Notes under the pieces: model-generated
Seen by the model: the letters and a program-made list of their open reading frames with translations, nothing else
Told to the model about the DNA's origin: nothing
Database searches by the model: none
Shown here: piece after piece, positions 34,076 to 45,717 of the stretch
Position numbering within the stretch: the stretch's first letter is position 1
Layout: every line of letters starts with the position of its first letter
Position numbers and translations under genes: made by a program
NCBI RefSeq assembly: GCF_002105155.1
Contig: NW_019028998.1
Coordinates: forward strand, 372,001 to 436,000
Origin: Lobosporangium transversale
Taxonomy: Eukaryota; Mortierellomycota; Mortierellomycetes; Mortierellales; Mortierellaceae
Reading direction: 5' to 3'
Length of the DNA: 64,000 bases

Positions 34076-37000
34076 CTATGGATTAAGAACGTCCACATAT
34101 TTAGCACGTGCTCCTCTCCGTACAGTTCCGGCTCCAGGTCTGGCTTGTGGAGGTCCAGGCACGGGCGGACCGCCTCCAGATGTGGGGGGTCCGGCAGGAG
34201 GTCCACCGGCCCCTGCAACGCCAGGCGACGTAGGTGCAGCAACTGGTCCTGGACGAGCCTTGGGAGGAGGAGCCAATGACTGTGCGCTATTCTGGCTCTC
34301 AGGCCCTGCTTTCTTGTTGACCCATTTTTTCAATTCCTTGTCGAAATAGAATGAAGACTCCTCACCCAGGTTAGCTTGCACTGGCTTTGGGGTCGATTCG
34401 CGCCTCTCGCCGCTAAAAAGACTGATTTTTGGCCACCATCCAGCACCGCTCGCTATATCACCAGAAAAAAACATATAGATATACATTTACTTTTGGTGTT
34501 GACAATAAATAAACTACAGAGATGTGACAAAAATCAAGAGTTACCTTCTTCCGAAGCTTGCATATTCTGGTTGTTGGAGCTATCGGCTTGTTGCCCACCA
34601 GCAGAGTCACTAGTGTCCTCGGTAGCTGAGGTGCCAGCTGCAGTGGCCGTTTTCTCCTTTTTGAGTGAAGAGTTGCCCATGCCAAGATCCTCCATATCAT
34701 CATCACCTTGTTGACCATGATCTTGTTGAGTTGAAGCCACAGTTGGGTCGCTAGGCTGTTGAGTGCCTGAAGTTGGGAATGTTGGTACAGCACCAAATGA
34801 AATGAACTGTCCTTCTTCGTAATCTTCTTCTTGGAGCTCTTGCACACCTTCCGCAACCGCAGGTGCTGCAGGCTCAACAGTCCCTTGATCTTCCTCGCTT
34901 GATACAGGCAAGACTCCGGGCTCTGTCGATGGTTGAGCATGCTGTTGCTGGTGATAGTCGCCTGATTGGTATCTATCATGTTGATGATCTTGCTGGTATT
35001 CACCTTGGTGGTAGTTCTCTTGCTGATATTCGCTCTGCTGATTACCTTCCTGTTGATATTCTCCCTGCTGGTAATCACCTTGTTGGTAGTCACCTTGTTG
35101 GTAGTCACTTTGTTGGAAATCGCCTTGTTGATAGTCACCTTGCTGGTAATCACCTTGCTGGTAGTCACCTTGCTGGTAGTCACCTTGTTGGTAATCACCC
35201 TGCTGGTATTCAGCATGTTGGTAATCACCTTGTTGGTACCCTTGCTGGTAATCGCTTTGTTGGTAACCATCTTGTTGTTGTTCTCCTTGTTGATAATCGC
35301 CCTGCTGGTAATCGCCCTGCTGATAATCGCCCTGCTGGTAATCGCCTTGTTGGTAATCGCCTTGTTGGTAATCGCCTTGTTGGTAATCAGCCTGCTGGTA
35401 ATCATCTTGTTGATAATCGGTCTGCTGATAATCAGCCTGCTGGTGATCCTCCGGTTGGTAATCTCCTTGCTGGTAGTCCCCTTGCTGGTATCCATCTTGA
35501 CCATAACCTTGATGCTCATAGCCATCCTGTTGTTGATGCTGATCATAAGATACATCAGCATTGGTTGATTCCCCTTTATGCTGGTTTGCATGACTGTCAT
35601 GTTCGGGTTTGGCTTCACTGATATTTGCATCATTATGTTGGTATGACTCAGTTTGTTGCTCTAATGTCGGTATGTCCGCGAGCTTTTCTGGAAGAGTCTC
35701 GTACTGTTGTTGCTTCTGGTATAACGCTTCATTGTTTCCATAACTATCGGTTTGCTGGGGACCAGATTCGTTGTATTGGGCTCCTAAACTACCCTCTGCA
35801 GCCACATCCCCAGCTTCATCTATCTGCTGATACCCTTGGGCCTGGTCATAATATTGGCCAGATGTTTCATATTCGATAGCGGCTTCAGAATACTGCTGTT
35901 GATCTTGATATCCATTATTGCCTTCATCAAAAACCAAAGGTTCCTGTTGACCATACTCATAGCCTGCGGTATCGGGATACTGGGTTTGGTCATTATTATA
36001 GCCAGAGTCCTGATGCTCATGACCAGCTGCGGCTCCGTTATTATAATCAATAGGTGAGCGCTTTTCAGACCCTGCAACAGCTCGCGTCGAAAGAACTGAT
36101 TCAGCAACAGCAGATGCACTATCATCAAGGCGTTCAGAAGCAGTGGTCGAAGTGTCGTATTGAGGGTAGCTTTGGTTGCCATCTGCGCCATAGTAATTCT
36201 GGTTCTGTATCTGCTCATCTCCAACGTTGACAGCACCTTGACCTTGCTGTTCCTGCCCATGCTTTTCCGTTACGGAAGTATCATATGCTTGAGTATTATA
36301 AACTTGACCTTGTGCATCATATCCATATCCGGCCTGAGTATCTGTGAAAGAATCATTGCCATAGTAATCTGGATGGCCTTGAGCGTCTTCAATCTGTACA
36401 GCGTCAGTTTGCTGTGTCGGTATCTGCTCGGTAGGGTCAGTTGTGACATGTTCATCACTGGAAGCGGCATGCACTGCAGTCTCTCCAACTGTCGAATCAA
36501 AAATACTAGCTGTAGAAGGCTTAGGAACCTTCTTGGCTATCCAAGATCTACGTGAAGTAACATGGTGTTAAAGAGCAAACTCATTGATTGTAGTGGATTG
36601 AATGGCCATGGTTCATTCATTGGAGGCTTACCCAGCATGAGGAATGTGCACGCTTCCTGCGACACGCTCTGTAAGATCTTTCAGCTGAGCCAAAAATGTT
36701 GAGTTGTAGTAAGGAGAACCCTTAGTTTGTGACTTTACAATCGTCTCAATGGACTCAAGATATCTAGATTCCAAATCCAAATATATACAGGTCAGAGATC
36801 AGGAATCGACCCAAAGACGCAATTTTTATGAATAAAATACTAACCTTGCAGCTTCAAGTACCATTCCTCGGTCCAAAAGATGGGATATGTAGAGCAGCTT
36901 ATACGGCTGCAAGAACGGTAATCCCCCAGTCGCACCTGCACTCTTCAAAGCACAGCCAAACTCATAAATTTCCGTCTTCTGGAATGACTCGAAATTTTTG

Positions 37001-37723
37001 TAGTAGGGGTACGCAGCATGGGGACTATGATCCGATCCAAGAAGGACCATGCTAATGTTAGCAGCATCTGGACCTGAATGAGTGGAAACCTGGGGTGAAA
37101 GCAAGTAACAGATGTGGGCCGCCTCTATCCATCCTTCCTTCCGGAGCAGATTGCCCAAGGCATTGATGGTAGCTTGGTCGCCTTCGATACGATTTGACAA
37201 TATCAAAATCAAAGTGTCACGCCACTGAGCCAGACTTTCATTAGGCACATTAATGGGCGTAGACGGCCCATGAATCTCTGTCAAATACTGTGATCGAAGA
37301 TTTTCAGGAATCAACTCGGTGATGGCACGGTCTGACTGGTGCGAGAACAGGCTGTAGAGAACACGCAAAGATTCTCGTCCATTGGCATGTAGTCCTGTGC
37401 TAGTAGAAAGCTCGTATTTCAAAAACCCATTCACGGCCTCTTTCCACAAGTCTCGATCACCATGGCTGCTGATGACCAGCGCGTGCCCCCACAGTTTAGT
37501 GCTGATGGCATGGCGAACAGCTCCTACAAGGTCCCCTTCACGAAGAATTTCCTGAAGGGTATCGACCGCGGCTGAGATATCATCTGCGTCATTCTTTTGC
37601 AATGTTGGAGCTACAATTTTAGCCAAAGGAATCGAACGCAAGACGCTCTTAACAGCTTGATCGACCTTGGCACTACATTACAATAAATCGCAAATGTCAT
37701 TGTCACTTAGTTAGTATGTAGAC

Positions 37724-37784
<61 letters not shown>

Positions 37785-40059
37785 GTAAAGGATTTAAAGG
37801 TTACAAGATGTAGTCATGTAAACAAGCAAAAGAGACATACTTTCCAACAAGAGTACCATCTTGCTCAAACATAACTTTGAAAAGTTTCCAAATCAAAGCG
37901 CGGTGAGCATCAAAAGTATTTTCTTGGAGCTGGTTAAGCTCATTGATCTTGTCCTCAATCAACTTCAGAGCCTCTTTCCGCTTGTTCTTCAGCTGAACTG
38001 AGCTGTCATTCAATAGTGGTCCAGGGAAGTTGGCGATGGTAGGGTCGACTGGTACGATTTCGCCGAGCTGCTGAAGCTTGACCTCACGCTGAATCTGGGT
38101 TCCTTCATTAGCATGGCGTGGGTACCAAGTCATCACCTTGCCGCCGAACCCAAAAGCGATGATTGGACAACCCGCACTCCTATTTAACGGATCATCGATA
38201 CGTACTGGTTCAGGTTCCTGTGCTTGTGGCTCCTGTTCAGGCACAACTTGATGATACTGGCTGTAATCCTGACCAGGATAATACCCTGTAGAAGGATCAT
38301 ATTGCTGCTGCTGGTAGGCTTGGTAATCACCCTCGCTATACTGTTGGCCAGTCCATGGTTGGTCCTCTTGAACATACTCATGCTGGATATGCGCTTGCTC
38401 CTGTTGCACAGGCTGGTAGGGATCACCTTGGTTCTGTTCCAAAGGGTAAGAATTCATGCGATCCAAACCAGGCATGGGTGAGCTTTGACCAGAAATGAAC
38501 GCGGAACGGTGAGCCAGTAATGGGGTAGCTGCTCGACTTGCTGCCGCAATGGGCCGTCCGCATTCAGAGCAGAATTTGGCCTGGGGCTTATTCTCGCCAG
38601 AGCACTCTGAGAATGGGCACGGCTGGAGAGCAAGTTGCGTTGAACTGAACTGTGGCTGCTGATATGCACTGAGCTGAGGCGTTTGCTGCTGCCCCTGATG
38701 ATTGTTTCCAGGGATCATAGCTGCCGCTTGAGTTGCAGAAAGCAATGGTGTTTTAGGGGGAATATGAGCTGTATGAGGAGACGCAGGAGGTGGCCCTGTG
38801 AATGGTCCATGACGTGGGGTTGCAGGTGATGTCTTTCCAAATGGCGTATGCTGAAATTCTACTTGTCCTGGAGCAATTTGACCGGGTTGCTGGGTACTGT
38901 GAGGGCCAGGAGGGGCGTTTGGACTATACCGCTGAGTAGGATGACCCAGGACTGAAATTGGTACTTGCCTCAAAGGGCTTTGCTGCTGTTGCTGTTGGGA
39001 ATGTTGATGGTGCTGAAGAACACTCTGCTGCCGTTGATTAAGGAATGGTGGCGCTGAAGGGGTCTGCTGAGGCAGGGTTGCAGGTGTCAGCGACGGTCTC
39101 TTTTGCGGCATGGCTGGTGGAAGCGGTGGACGCCCCTTGGACTGTGAACCACCAGAAATAGGAGCATTCTGTTGATCCTGCTGGAATGGAATGGAGCCTG
39201 TTGTATTAGCTACAGGCGTAGGAGTGGCCCTATTCACGTTTGGTGAAGTAATTGGTGCCGAGGATTGTTGGCTCGCGTTCGCAAACAAATCCGACACGTT
39301 GCCAGAAGGGTCAGCCTGGTGTTCCATTTGAGGGAATGATGTGCTGGCATAACCCTGAGAGAACACGTCGGCCACAACAGGGTGATGTGGGTGTCGTTGG
39401 AATAGCTGCTGTTGCTGCTGTTGTTGTGGCTGCTGATACTGTTGCTGTTGTGATGGATAGCCCTGCTGCAATGACTGTTGAGACGGCACTCTATGTTGCT
39501 GTTGTTGTTGATGTTGTTGGTGCTGCTGTTGGTGCTGTTGTTGGTGCTGGTTGTTGAAAAAGGTTTGAGCAGCATATCCTTGAGGCTTAGGTGGACCTTG
39601 TGTCAGTTGGCGATTGGATGTTGGCGGGCTTGCAAACAAGTCAGCAGCTGGAGTCAGTTCAGAGGCGGTTGGTTGCTGCTGAGCGGGCGCGAATGGTTGC
39701 TGTTGTTGTTGGCTTTTCTGAAATGGCATTTGCTGCTGGTGCTGCTGGTGCTGGTGCTGGTGTGGGTGTGGGTGTGGGTGTTGTGGCTGTGGCTGTGGCT
39801 GTGGCTGTTGTTGCTGTTGCTGTTGCTGATATGGCTGTTGATATTGTTGAGGATGCCTATGAAACTGAGGTGGTCTCGGATGCTGCTGCTGCATTGGTTG
39901 CGGCGGGGGTACGCCTGGCCTACGAGCAGGAGGTGCACCCCCTCCAGCTCCGCTACCACTACCGAAGAATGGGATTGGACCATCCTCGACAGGTGGGGCT
40001 TGTTGGGAGCCCTGGTACTGTGGGCGTGTATGCTGCTGTGGACGATACGGCAGCGACAT
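34076..40059 (-). CDS. SEC16: SEC16, ER exit-site scaffold
   Basis: Five exons (40059-37841, 37672-36845, 36763-36632, 36547-34545, 34452-34076) give 1852 aa. Sec16 organises ER exit sites and recruits COPII coat. The N-terminal 600 residues are Gln/Pro/His-rich and disordered, with a four-cysteine CPFSECSGENKPQAKFCSECG motif. The central conserved domain starts near 630 with CPIIAFGFGGKVMTWYPR. It continues through the ancestral coatomer element helices (VRHAISTKLWGHALVISSHGDRDLW, AAHICYLL, AYPYYKNFESFQKTEIYEFG) to about 1050, where Sec13 binds. Exon 4 is disordered and contains a long pentapeptide array (listed separately). The last exon holds the conserved C-terminal motif GWWPKISLFSGERRESTPKPVQANLGEE then FYFDKELKKWVNKK, followed by a Pro/Gly/Ala-rich end. 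Intron 1 contains the T33-A19 tract. Confidence 0.94.
34960..35500 (-). repeat. 15-bp tandem repeat encoding a (G/A/S)DYQQ array in SEC16
   Basis: Within exon 4 of SEC16, about 35 imperfect copies of a 15-bp unit encode the pentapeptide GDYQQ, with variants ADYQQ, TDYQQ, SDYQQ, GEYQQ and EGNQQ. They correspond to residues about 1410-1590. The composition is prion-like (Gln, Tyr, Gly, Asp). The antisense strand is also open across the array, which is a shadow of the repeat. Confidence 0.85.
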
Positions 40060-41971
40060 CCTGTCTCACTGTTAAAGATGAGCCCTGAAGCTTAAAGTAA
40101 AAAAGACAGATGGGCAGAGGAGAAGGGAAGAAGGAGATGAGAAGGAAGAGGGAAAGGAGATGAAGGTGAGATTAGTGAAGGAAGAAAAGAAGATGTGACA
40201 AAAAGGATGAGGAACGGTTTCTTATTCTGATAACACTCAACAGAGAGTGGGGAAACGCGACAATATTCTTGTGTGTAACACAAAAACGGATCATATACAG
40301 CTCAAATTACGTTAACATGCCTAACGAAGGCTTAAATCCATGCAGTATTTCTGCAAGGGAAGCTCCCTACACTTAGAAAGATGAGTATCACCCAGATCGC
40401 TATTTGATAATGAAGAGGCGGCTGTAGAGTATATAAATCAGACAGTGGCTCTAGCTTCAGTAGAGATCAATGTTGTTGTAATTAGCGGCCATTTATATGG
40501 GTTTTTACTATAGTTAAGCTTTTCCTCTTTTTATTTAATGAAGTTCCCAGGATCAGAATAAACACACCTTTATTTTTTATGATCCTGAGAAATTTCAGGT
40601 CGCGCTTTTATTCCCTCCTTCCGACCTAAGGAGAAACGGTGGTATCCAAGTATAATGCAGCGGCTTGAATGCTGTATATGTACCACCCTAGGGCCTGTTA
40701 ACGATATATGAACAACTTATCGTCCCATAAAATTGGATCTTGCGTTTTTTCGCATGCCAGTTTGAAACATTTGTTCGTTGTTGATATTCAAGAGCTCCAT
40801 ACCGCGTTCGGCATTTCAAATACGCGGTAGCTGTCATTGGATCTTTTAGAATAGCTTCATTACTCCTTCACGATTTTTCTGCACTATGTTATTGCAAAAT
40901 AAGAGTTCATCATGTCCGGTCTACTGTGATCATTTTGTGGATGCGACGCTGTCCTCATTCCTCTATTATGGATAGGGAAGTGGTCCCTGCTGTTGACTGG
41001 GTTAGACTGGGAGGCAAAATATTTAATATCTTTATAGTTCTTGCTAGCTGCTGCATGTCAATTGTCTGTAGCCACGTTGATCCCAACGACTTTATTGATC
41101 AGTCACCATACTATCCGCTAGCTGATGAGTCATAAGTAAGTAATTGAATGTCTTGAATCAGCTACGAACAAACTCTTATCATCCTATGCTCTCGAGCAAC
41201 GTAGGAGTGGGGCCGGGATAAATAAAGCGGCTTCTGAACAGACAAAGAAAGTAAAGTTTACTGATCACTTGCTGATTAAACATGTTATGTCATGCCTTTA
41301 CTCCTGGCTCTCGTATGACCACAACCATAAATACCTATAGTTTTAGGGGCCTCATTTTCTATCATTTGGTTGTTTATTTCTAGTCTACTCTTAATTTATT
41401 CCTTCTCAGTTTATATTCTCCTTCATGAATAATAATAATAAAAAAAAAAAAAAGCAAGCTTGCTGTCAAGATGTGTAAATGTAGATGATATCTATATTTC
41501 GGTGATATATTGGCTACCTATGCCAGATAGCTCCTCATGAACCCTCTTGTTCTAGCCACCTTTATTGTACTTGCTCCTACTTGAACCCCCTCTATTGTAA
41601 GAAGATGCAAATGTCTCCAGCCAAAGCAAAGCAAAAAAAGATTGTAAGGAAAAGATCCAGTCTGGTAAAAGACTTTGCTTGGAGGATTGATATCGTTCAT
41701 TAAACAGGGAATAGAAAGAATCAGCTTGAGTACTGTTTCGCATCTTTGCTGGAAGTTATACTGCATTATTGAGAGGTAGGAGTATCATCGAACTCGCTGT
41801 GAGCCTCTTGAAGGTGCGATGGCATTCATTAGCAAAATGGAGGCATTTTTTCAATAGTGTAGTATGTAAACCACTTAATAGAAATCCATGTACTTTATTA
41901 CACACCTCCCTGCTTTCGACTACCTATAACGGTATTGCAGCCATTTACTCCAATGTGATAAATAAACTGGA
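40060..41971. other. 1.9-kb intergenic region between SEC16 and VMA8
   Basis: This is the SEC16 promoter (40060 onward is GA-rich) and the 3' side of VMA8. A 69-residue open frame on the plus strand (40926-41135) has no recognisable motif, and I do not call it a gene. No other feature seen. Confidence 0.45.
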
Positions 41972-43332
41972 CTAGAAAATAACATCCTCGTCCCCGTCTC
42001 CCAGTAAATCGCCTGAGTCTGCAAATGATGGATCTGCAACTGTACTGCTTCCAACTTTGGTAGCCTGCATGCCTATCGTAGCCATTGTCAACAAGATATA
42101 TTCATGTTAAAACCTCGCGTAAATAATAAAATATATATATAAAGAATCAGCGCCTTGCCTTCTTCAGCTTGTCTAGCTTCTCTTTCCAGGGTATCACGGG
42201 CTGCAGCCTCTTTCTTCTTGCCTTGGACTTTCTTCAGTCTGAACAATTATAGGGGGAAGAAGAAAAAAAAAACAGGTTAATTGAAGTTTAAATATGTTTT
42301 CAACTTGACTCCTGAGAAATGTTGCGTTTCACATATTACCTGAAGAATTCCTCACGGTCCTGCTCGTCCAGTTCCGAGATAATAAACTTGATCGTATTCT
42401 CATAGCGGGGAATAATGATGTGTTCAATTGCATTAACGCGACGGTTGGTCAACTTGATCACTTCATCCAAAATAACAAATGCAGTCTTATTATAGTCAAT
42501 CAGAAGTGCCAATAAATTAAAAAAAAAAAAAAAAAAAAAAAAGTCAGGTTGTTTCTTTTTTTTTTAGGGAGATGAAGCTCCATGGATCGGGAAAAAAAAA
42601 GAAAAAAAAAGAAAAAAAAAAATACCTGCAGCGATGCCAATTCGACTAATGTTTCGACAGCCTTGATATATGTATCTTTGCATTTCTGAACCTGCTGTCC
42701 ACCACGACCAAGACCCGTAAGTTCATTGGCTGGAGGAAAAAAAAAAATCTCTTTATCATTAGTATGCTTTCCTTTTTTTTCAGACATTGGTGGTCCATAT
42801 GTAATCTGTCCCCATTACCATTTGTTCCCTCCTGATAACTTTCAAAGGCAGGAAGCATGACACCGGAGACATTCTCCTGCTTTGCACGGACACGAAACTG
42901 AGCATTCTTCACACTCTCCTGAACTTGATAACCGATATCTCCAGTGATGTACGTGACCTCCGCCAAGGAGAACGAGGCAACCTGCATGACCCTGCCCATT
43001 AAACGTTTGGCCTGAAAAAACAAATAAATAAAAATTATCATTCCAAAAACATAGAATGTCAGTTTAAGGACAGAATCTCGAAAACGCTTGGATCATACAT
43101 CGAGCCTACAATGGTTAATAAGGATATGGATGGGATAGTCATAATAACATCAACAGCAACAACAAAAGGCGTGCTTTATTGAGATAGAGCATACGTCGTC
43201 GATTTTCTTGACAATTTCTCGGAATCGTTTTGTTAGAGCTTCACTCTTGCGCTTTAGTAAACTGTGCCCTGTCTGAGCGCCTTTAAGCTTCTGCTTCATA
43301 ACACTCAGTGTCCTGTATCGTATATTATTTGA

Positions 43333-43368
<36 letters not shown>

Positions 43369-43520
43369 GGTAGAAGAATTAATTTATATTTCTAATGGAT
43401 GCAGTAGTCGTGTCATTTTTCGTTTTACTATTTTAGAATGAATATGCGAATGAAAGTTTTCTTTCTTTTTTTTTACATTCGTGTTGGGAAGACAGCCAAT
43501 CGGTTGTTTGTACCAGACAT
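41972..43520 (-). CDS. VMA8: V-ATPase subunit D (V1 central stalk)
   Basis: Seven exons (43520-43477, 43312-43195, 43011-42819, 42729-42626, 42485-42340, 42238-42159, 42072-41972) give 261 aa, near the usual length. Subunit D forms the central rotor coiled coil that couples ATP hydrolysis to proton pumping in vacuole and endosome membranes. The long N-terminal helix is [20 protein letters not shown] then [17 protein letters not shown]. The C-terminal helix is [20 protein letters not shown] then [20 protein letters not shown], ending with DEDVIF. Intron 6 has no GT donor: the junction GAAG|GCAAGG to GATAG|GC needs a GC-AG intron, and this restores frame and the conserved end. Introns 1, 2 and 4 contain long A/T tracts. 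It ends with TAG, so TAG is a stop here. Confidence 0.92.
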
Positions 43521-43565
43521 GGTGTAATATGTGAAGGATGGTGCGAAGAAAAAAAAAAAGCGAGT

Positions 43566-43607
<42 letters not shown>

Positions 43608-43829
43608 CTGACCAACGACCTTGTGATGCATCCTATTTTTTTTTTATTTTCGAGTGACGTCTGCCGCCCGCGATCTAGGGAAGTCGTGTTTATCTAGACG
43701 ACGCGTAGCATATTGTATCTTTCTCTTACTGTTTGAAAATGTGTAAACGCGCAACTATGATACATAGCACTAAGCAACAAGAAACAACAAATACGCTGTT
43801 CCTAGTTGATTCTCTCTTTATTTAGAAAA
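43521..43829. other. Short intergenic region, VMA8 promoter
   Basis: About 310 bp with a 32-nt A tract (43570-43601) just upstream of VMA8 and the NUR1 3' end. No gene seen. Confidence 0.5.
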
Positions 43830-45578
43830 TCACAGTGAATTGATAGGATGAGGCACTCTGGGTTCTTCACCTTCTTCATCATAGTCAACATCTGGATCTA
43901 CTCCATCCTCTTCTTCCTCTTCTCCTTTTGACCCACTATCACTGGAGTCCTCTTCGTCTTCGTCACCTTCACTCCTATCCAACCCTTCGTCCTCGTCCTC
44001 ATCCTCTTCATTTTCTTCAACATCATCTTCACTAATAGCCGAACTGGATGATTGGGATTCATCTCGTACTGGAGCCCGCCGAGAGGATGATCCTCTAAAA
44101 TCTGTTACTCTAGTTGGTGGGGGGACCGAGAGTGGAGCCCGAGATGCTGGGACACTCAGATGTTTAAACTTCCTTGGTTTGCGTCCAAATATAAAGTGAG
44201 GCGATCCCGCACCAGTAACACTACTGCCTTCGTCCAATGTTTGATAAATCAAGTCTGAGGTGTCTGTTTCAGTAGAGACTTGCTTATCAAATTTGCGTAC
44301 AAATATCCTTGGGTGTACAAACTTGGCATTGTATTCTCTTTGGACCTCTCCAAAAAGGATTTGTTTGTCCTAGAAAAGCATTTGTCACTAAAAGTTAACA
44401 AAAAAAATTTTTTTTTATAAAAAGGAAAACCATACTTGACCTCACCTTAACATATGATTGATACACAGACACAAGAAAATGCACTTGTAACGCGACTATG
44501 ATCGAAAGTGGAAAGAACATATGGAAGTTTTCACCATCCATGAATATCAGAATAAGTACTTGTGCAGGCGAATACCAACTAGTAAAAAAAAGCATTTAAA
44601 AGATTAATTTAACTCTGCGGATCAAATTGTACAGTGTCTTATCAATGTGATCATTCTTACCAGAAAAGGTTGCGACTTAAAATGGAGGGATTCCAAACAG
44701 ACATTTCCCAAACTTGGCGCTTGTTATCCTGAGGTTTGGATCCTTTCATAAATGGTGAAATGAAAGGATAACTAGAAATCAAGGGAAGAGCAAACATGTA
44801 TTTGAATCCCCTTGTCAGTCTTTATTGGTGGTTTGGATGTCTCAATAAAAAAAACCGCTAGGGCTGCTTACATATATTTTCCAGGAAATTTGAATGACCA
44901 ATGTGCCTCATCCTGCTGAACCTCTACCATCTTGACATTTGAAGCCGATGGCCGTTCGTCCACATCCCTTTCCAACATCTTGTAATTTTTTTTGCTTTGG
45001 AACAGCCAAATTGTATTGATGAAGCTGATAGCCACTAAAATGTACTGTAACCATGCCAACTTTATGGATTTGATGATCATAACAAATATTAGAAAACGAT
45101 AACCTAGATTATCCATGTCCACCCAAGTGTCATGTCAAGATGACCCATAATGTGTTTTCTTACAATATTTGCGAATGTTGGTCGCAATGACTTTGGATAG
45201 TATGTGCGATCGTCCCTCAACACTGTAGGCGTGTTAGCTAGAGGATCATCCAACCAGTACCCCATCCTAACCGAGATTAGCAACATGTTCAGCGATATTG
45301 CTAAAGGCCAGCTTTTGATGCAATCAATACGATACCAACGTCAGTATGAGTGAGAGGACTCACGCAAATACATTCATATAAAATCAAAGAAAAAAAAAAA
45401 AAAAAAAAAAAAAAGTTGCCTCCAAGGCTATTTCGCACCTGAATCCTTCTTGAAGCATGTCCCAGTCCAAGGCTCGAATGTCGTTTCCGACTTTCATCAT
45501 CCAGTCATCGGGTCCATTAATTATTCTTTTATAAAGTGGTGCTCGCCTTACAATGCGAGGTCTCCTGTTTTGCTCCAT
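43830..45578 (-). CDS. NUR1: NUR1-like nuclear rim protein
   Basis: Six exons (45578-45439, 45311-45164, 45044-44872, 44771-44661, 44578-44446, 44369-43830) give 414 aa. Nur1 is an inner-nuclear-membrane protein that works with Heh1/Lem2-type proteins to tether and silence rDNA and heterochromatin. Characteristic pieces are PLYKRIINGPDDWMMKVG near the N-terminus, the membrane segment WPLAISLNMLLISVR, YILVAISFINTIWLF, VWEMSVWNPSILSRNLFCWYSPAQVLIL (the most diagnostic block) and FPLSIIVALQVHFLVSVYQSYV, then a nuclear tail. The last about 110 residues are Ser/Asp/Glu-rich. Exon 3 could start elsewhere, because the sequence between 45045 and 45163 also contains hydrophobic frames. A transposon end starts only about 36 bp upstream of the start codon. 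Confidence 0.83.
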
Positions 45579-45717
45579 GTTTGTTCTATTTGGTTGTTCT
45601 TGCTGATGAGATTCTCCTTGCCAAAAAGTCGTAAACTAATTTATTTTTCAAGATTTTAAATTGAATAAAATACTCCCATTTTTAAACACCGAAAAAGTAC
45701 GTACAAAACTCAAAATT

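Noticed and set aside
34863-35621. Long open frames of about 200-250 residues on the plus strand opposite the SEC16 repeat
   Set aside because: They are antisense readings of the 15-bp repeat. The encoded Leu/Val or His/Gly repeats have no independent support, while the minus-strand frame continues a conserved Sec16 protein.
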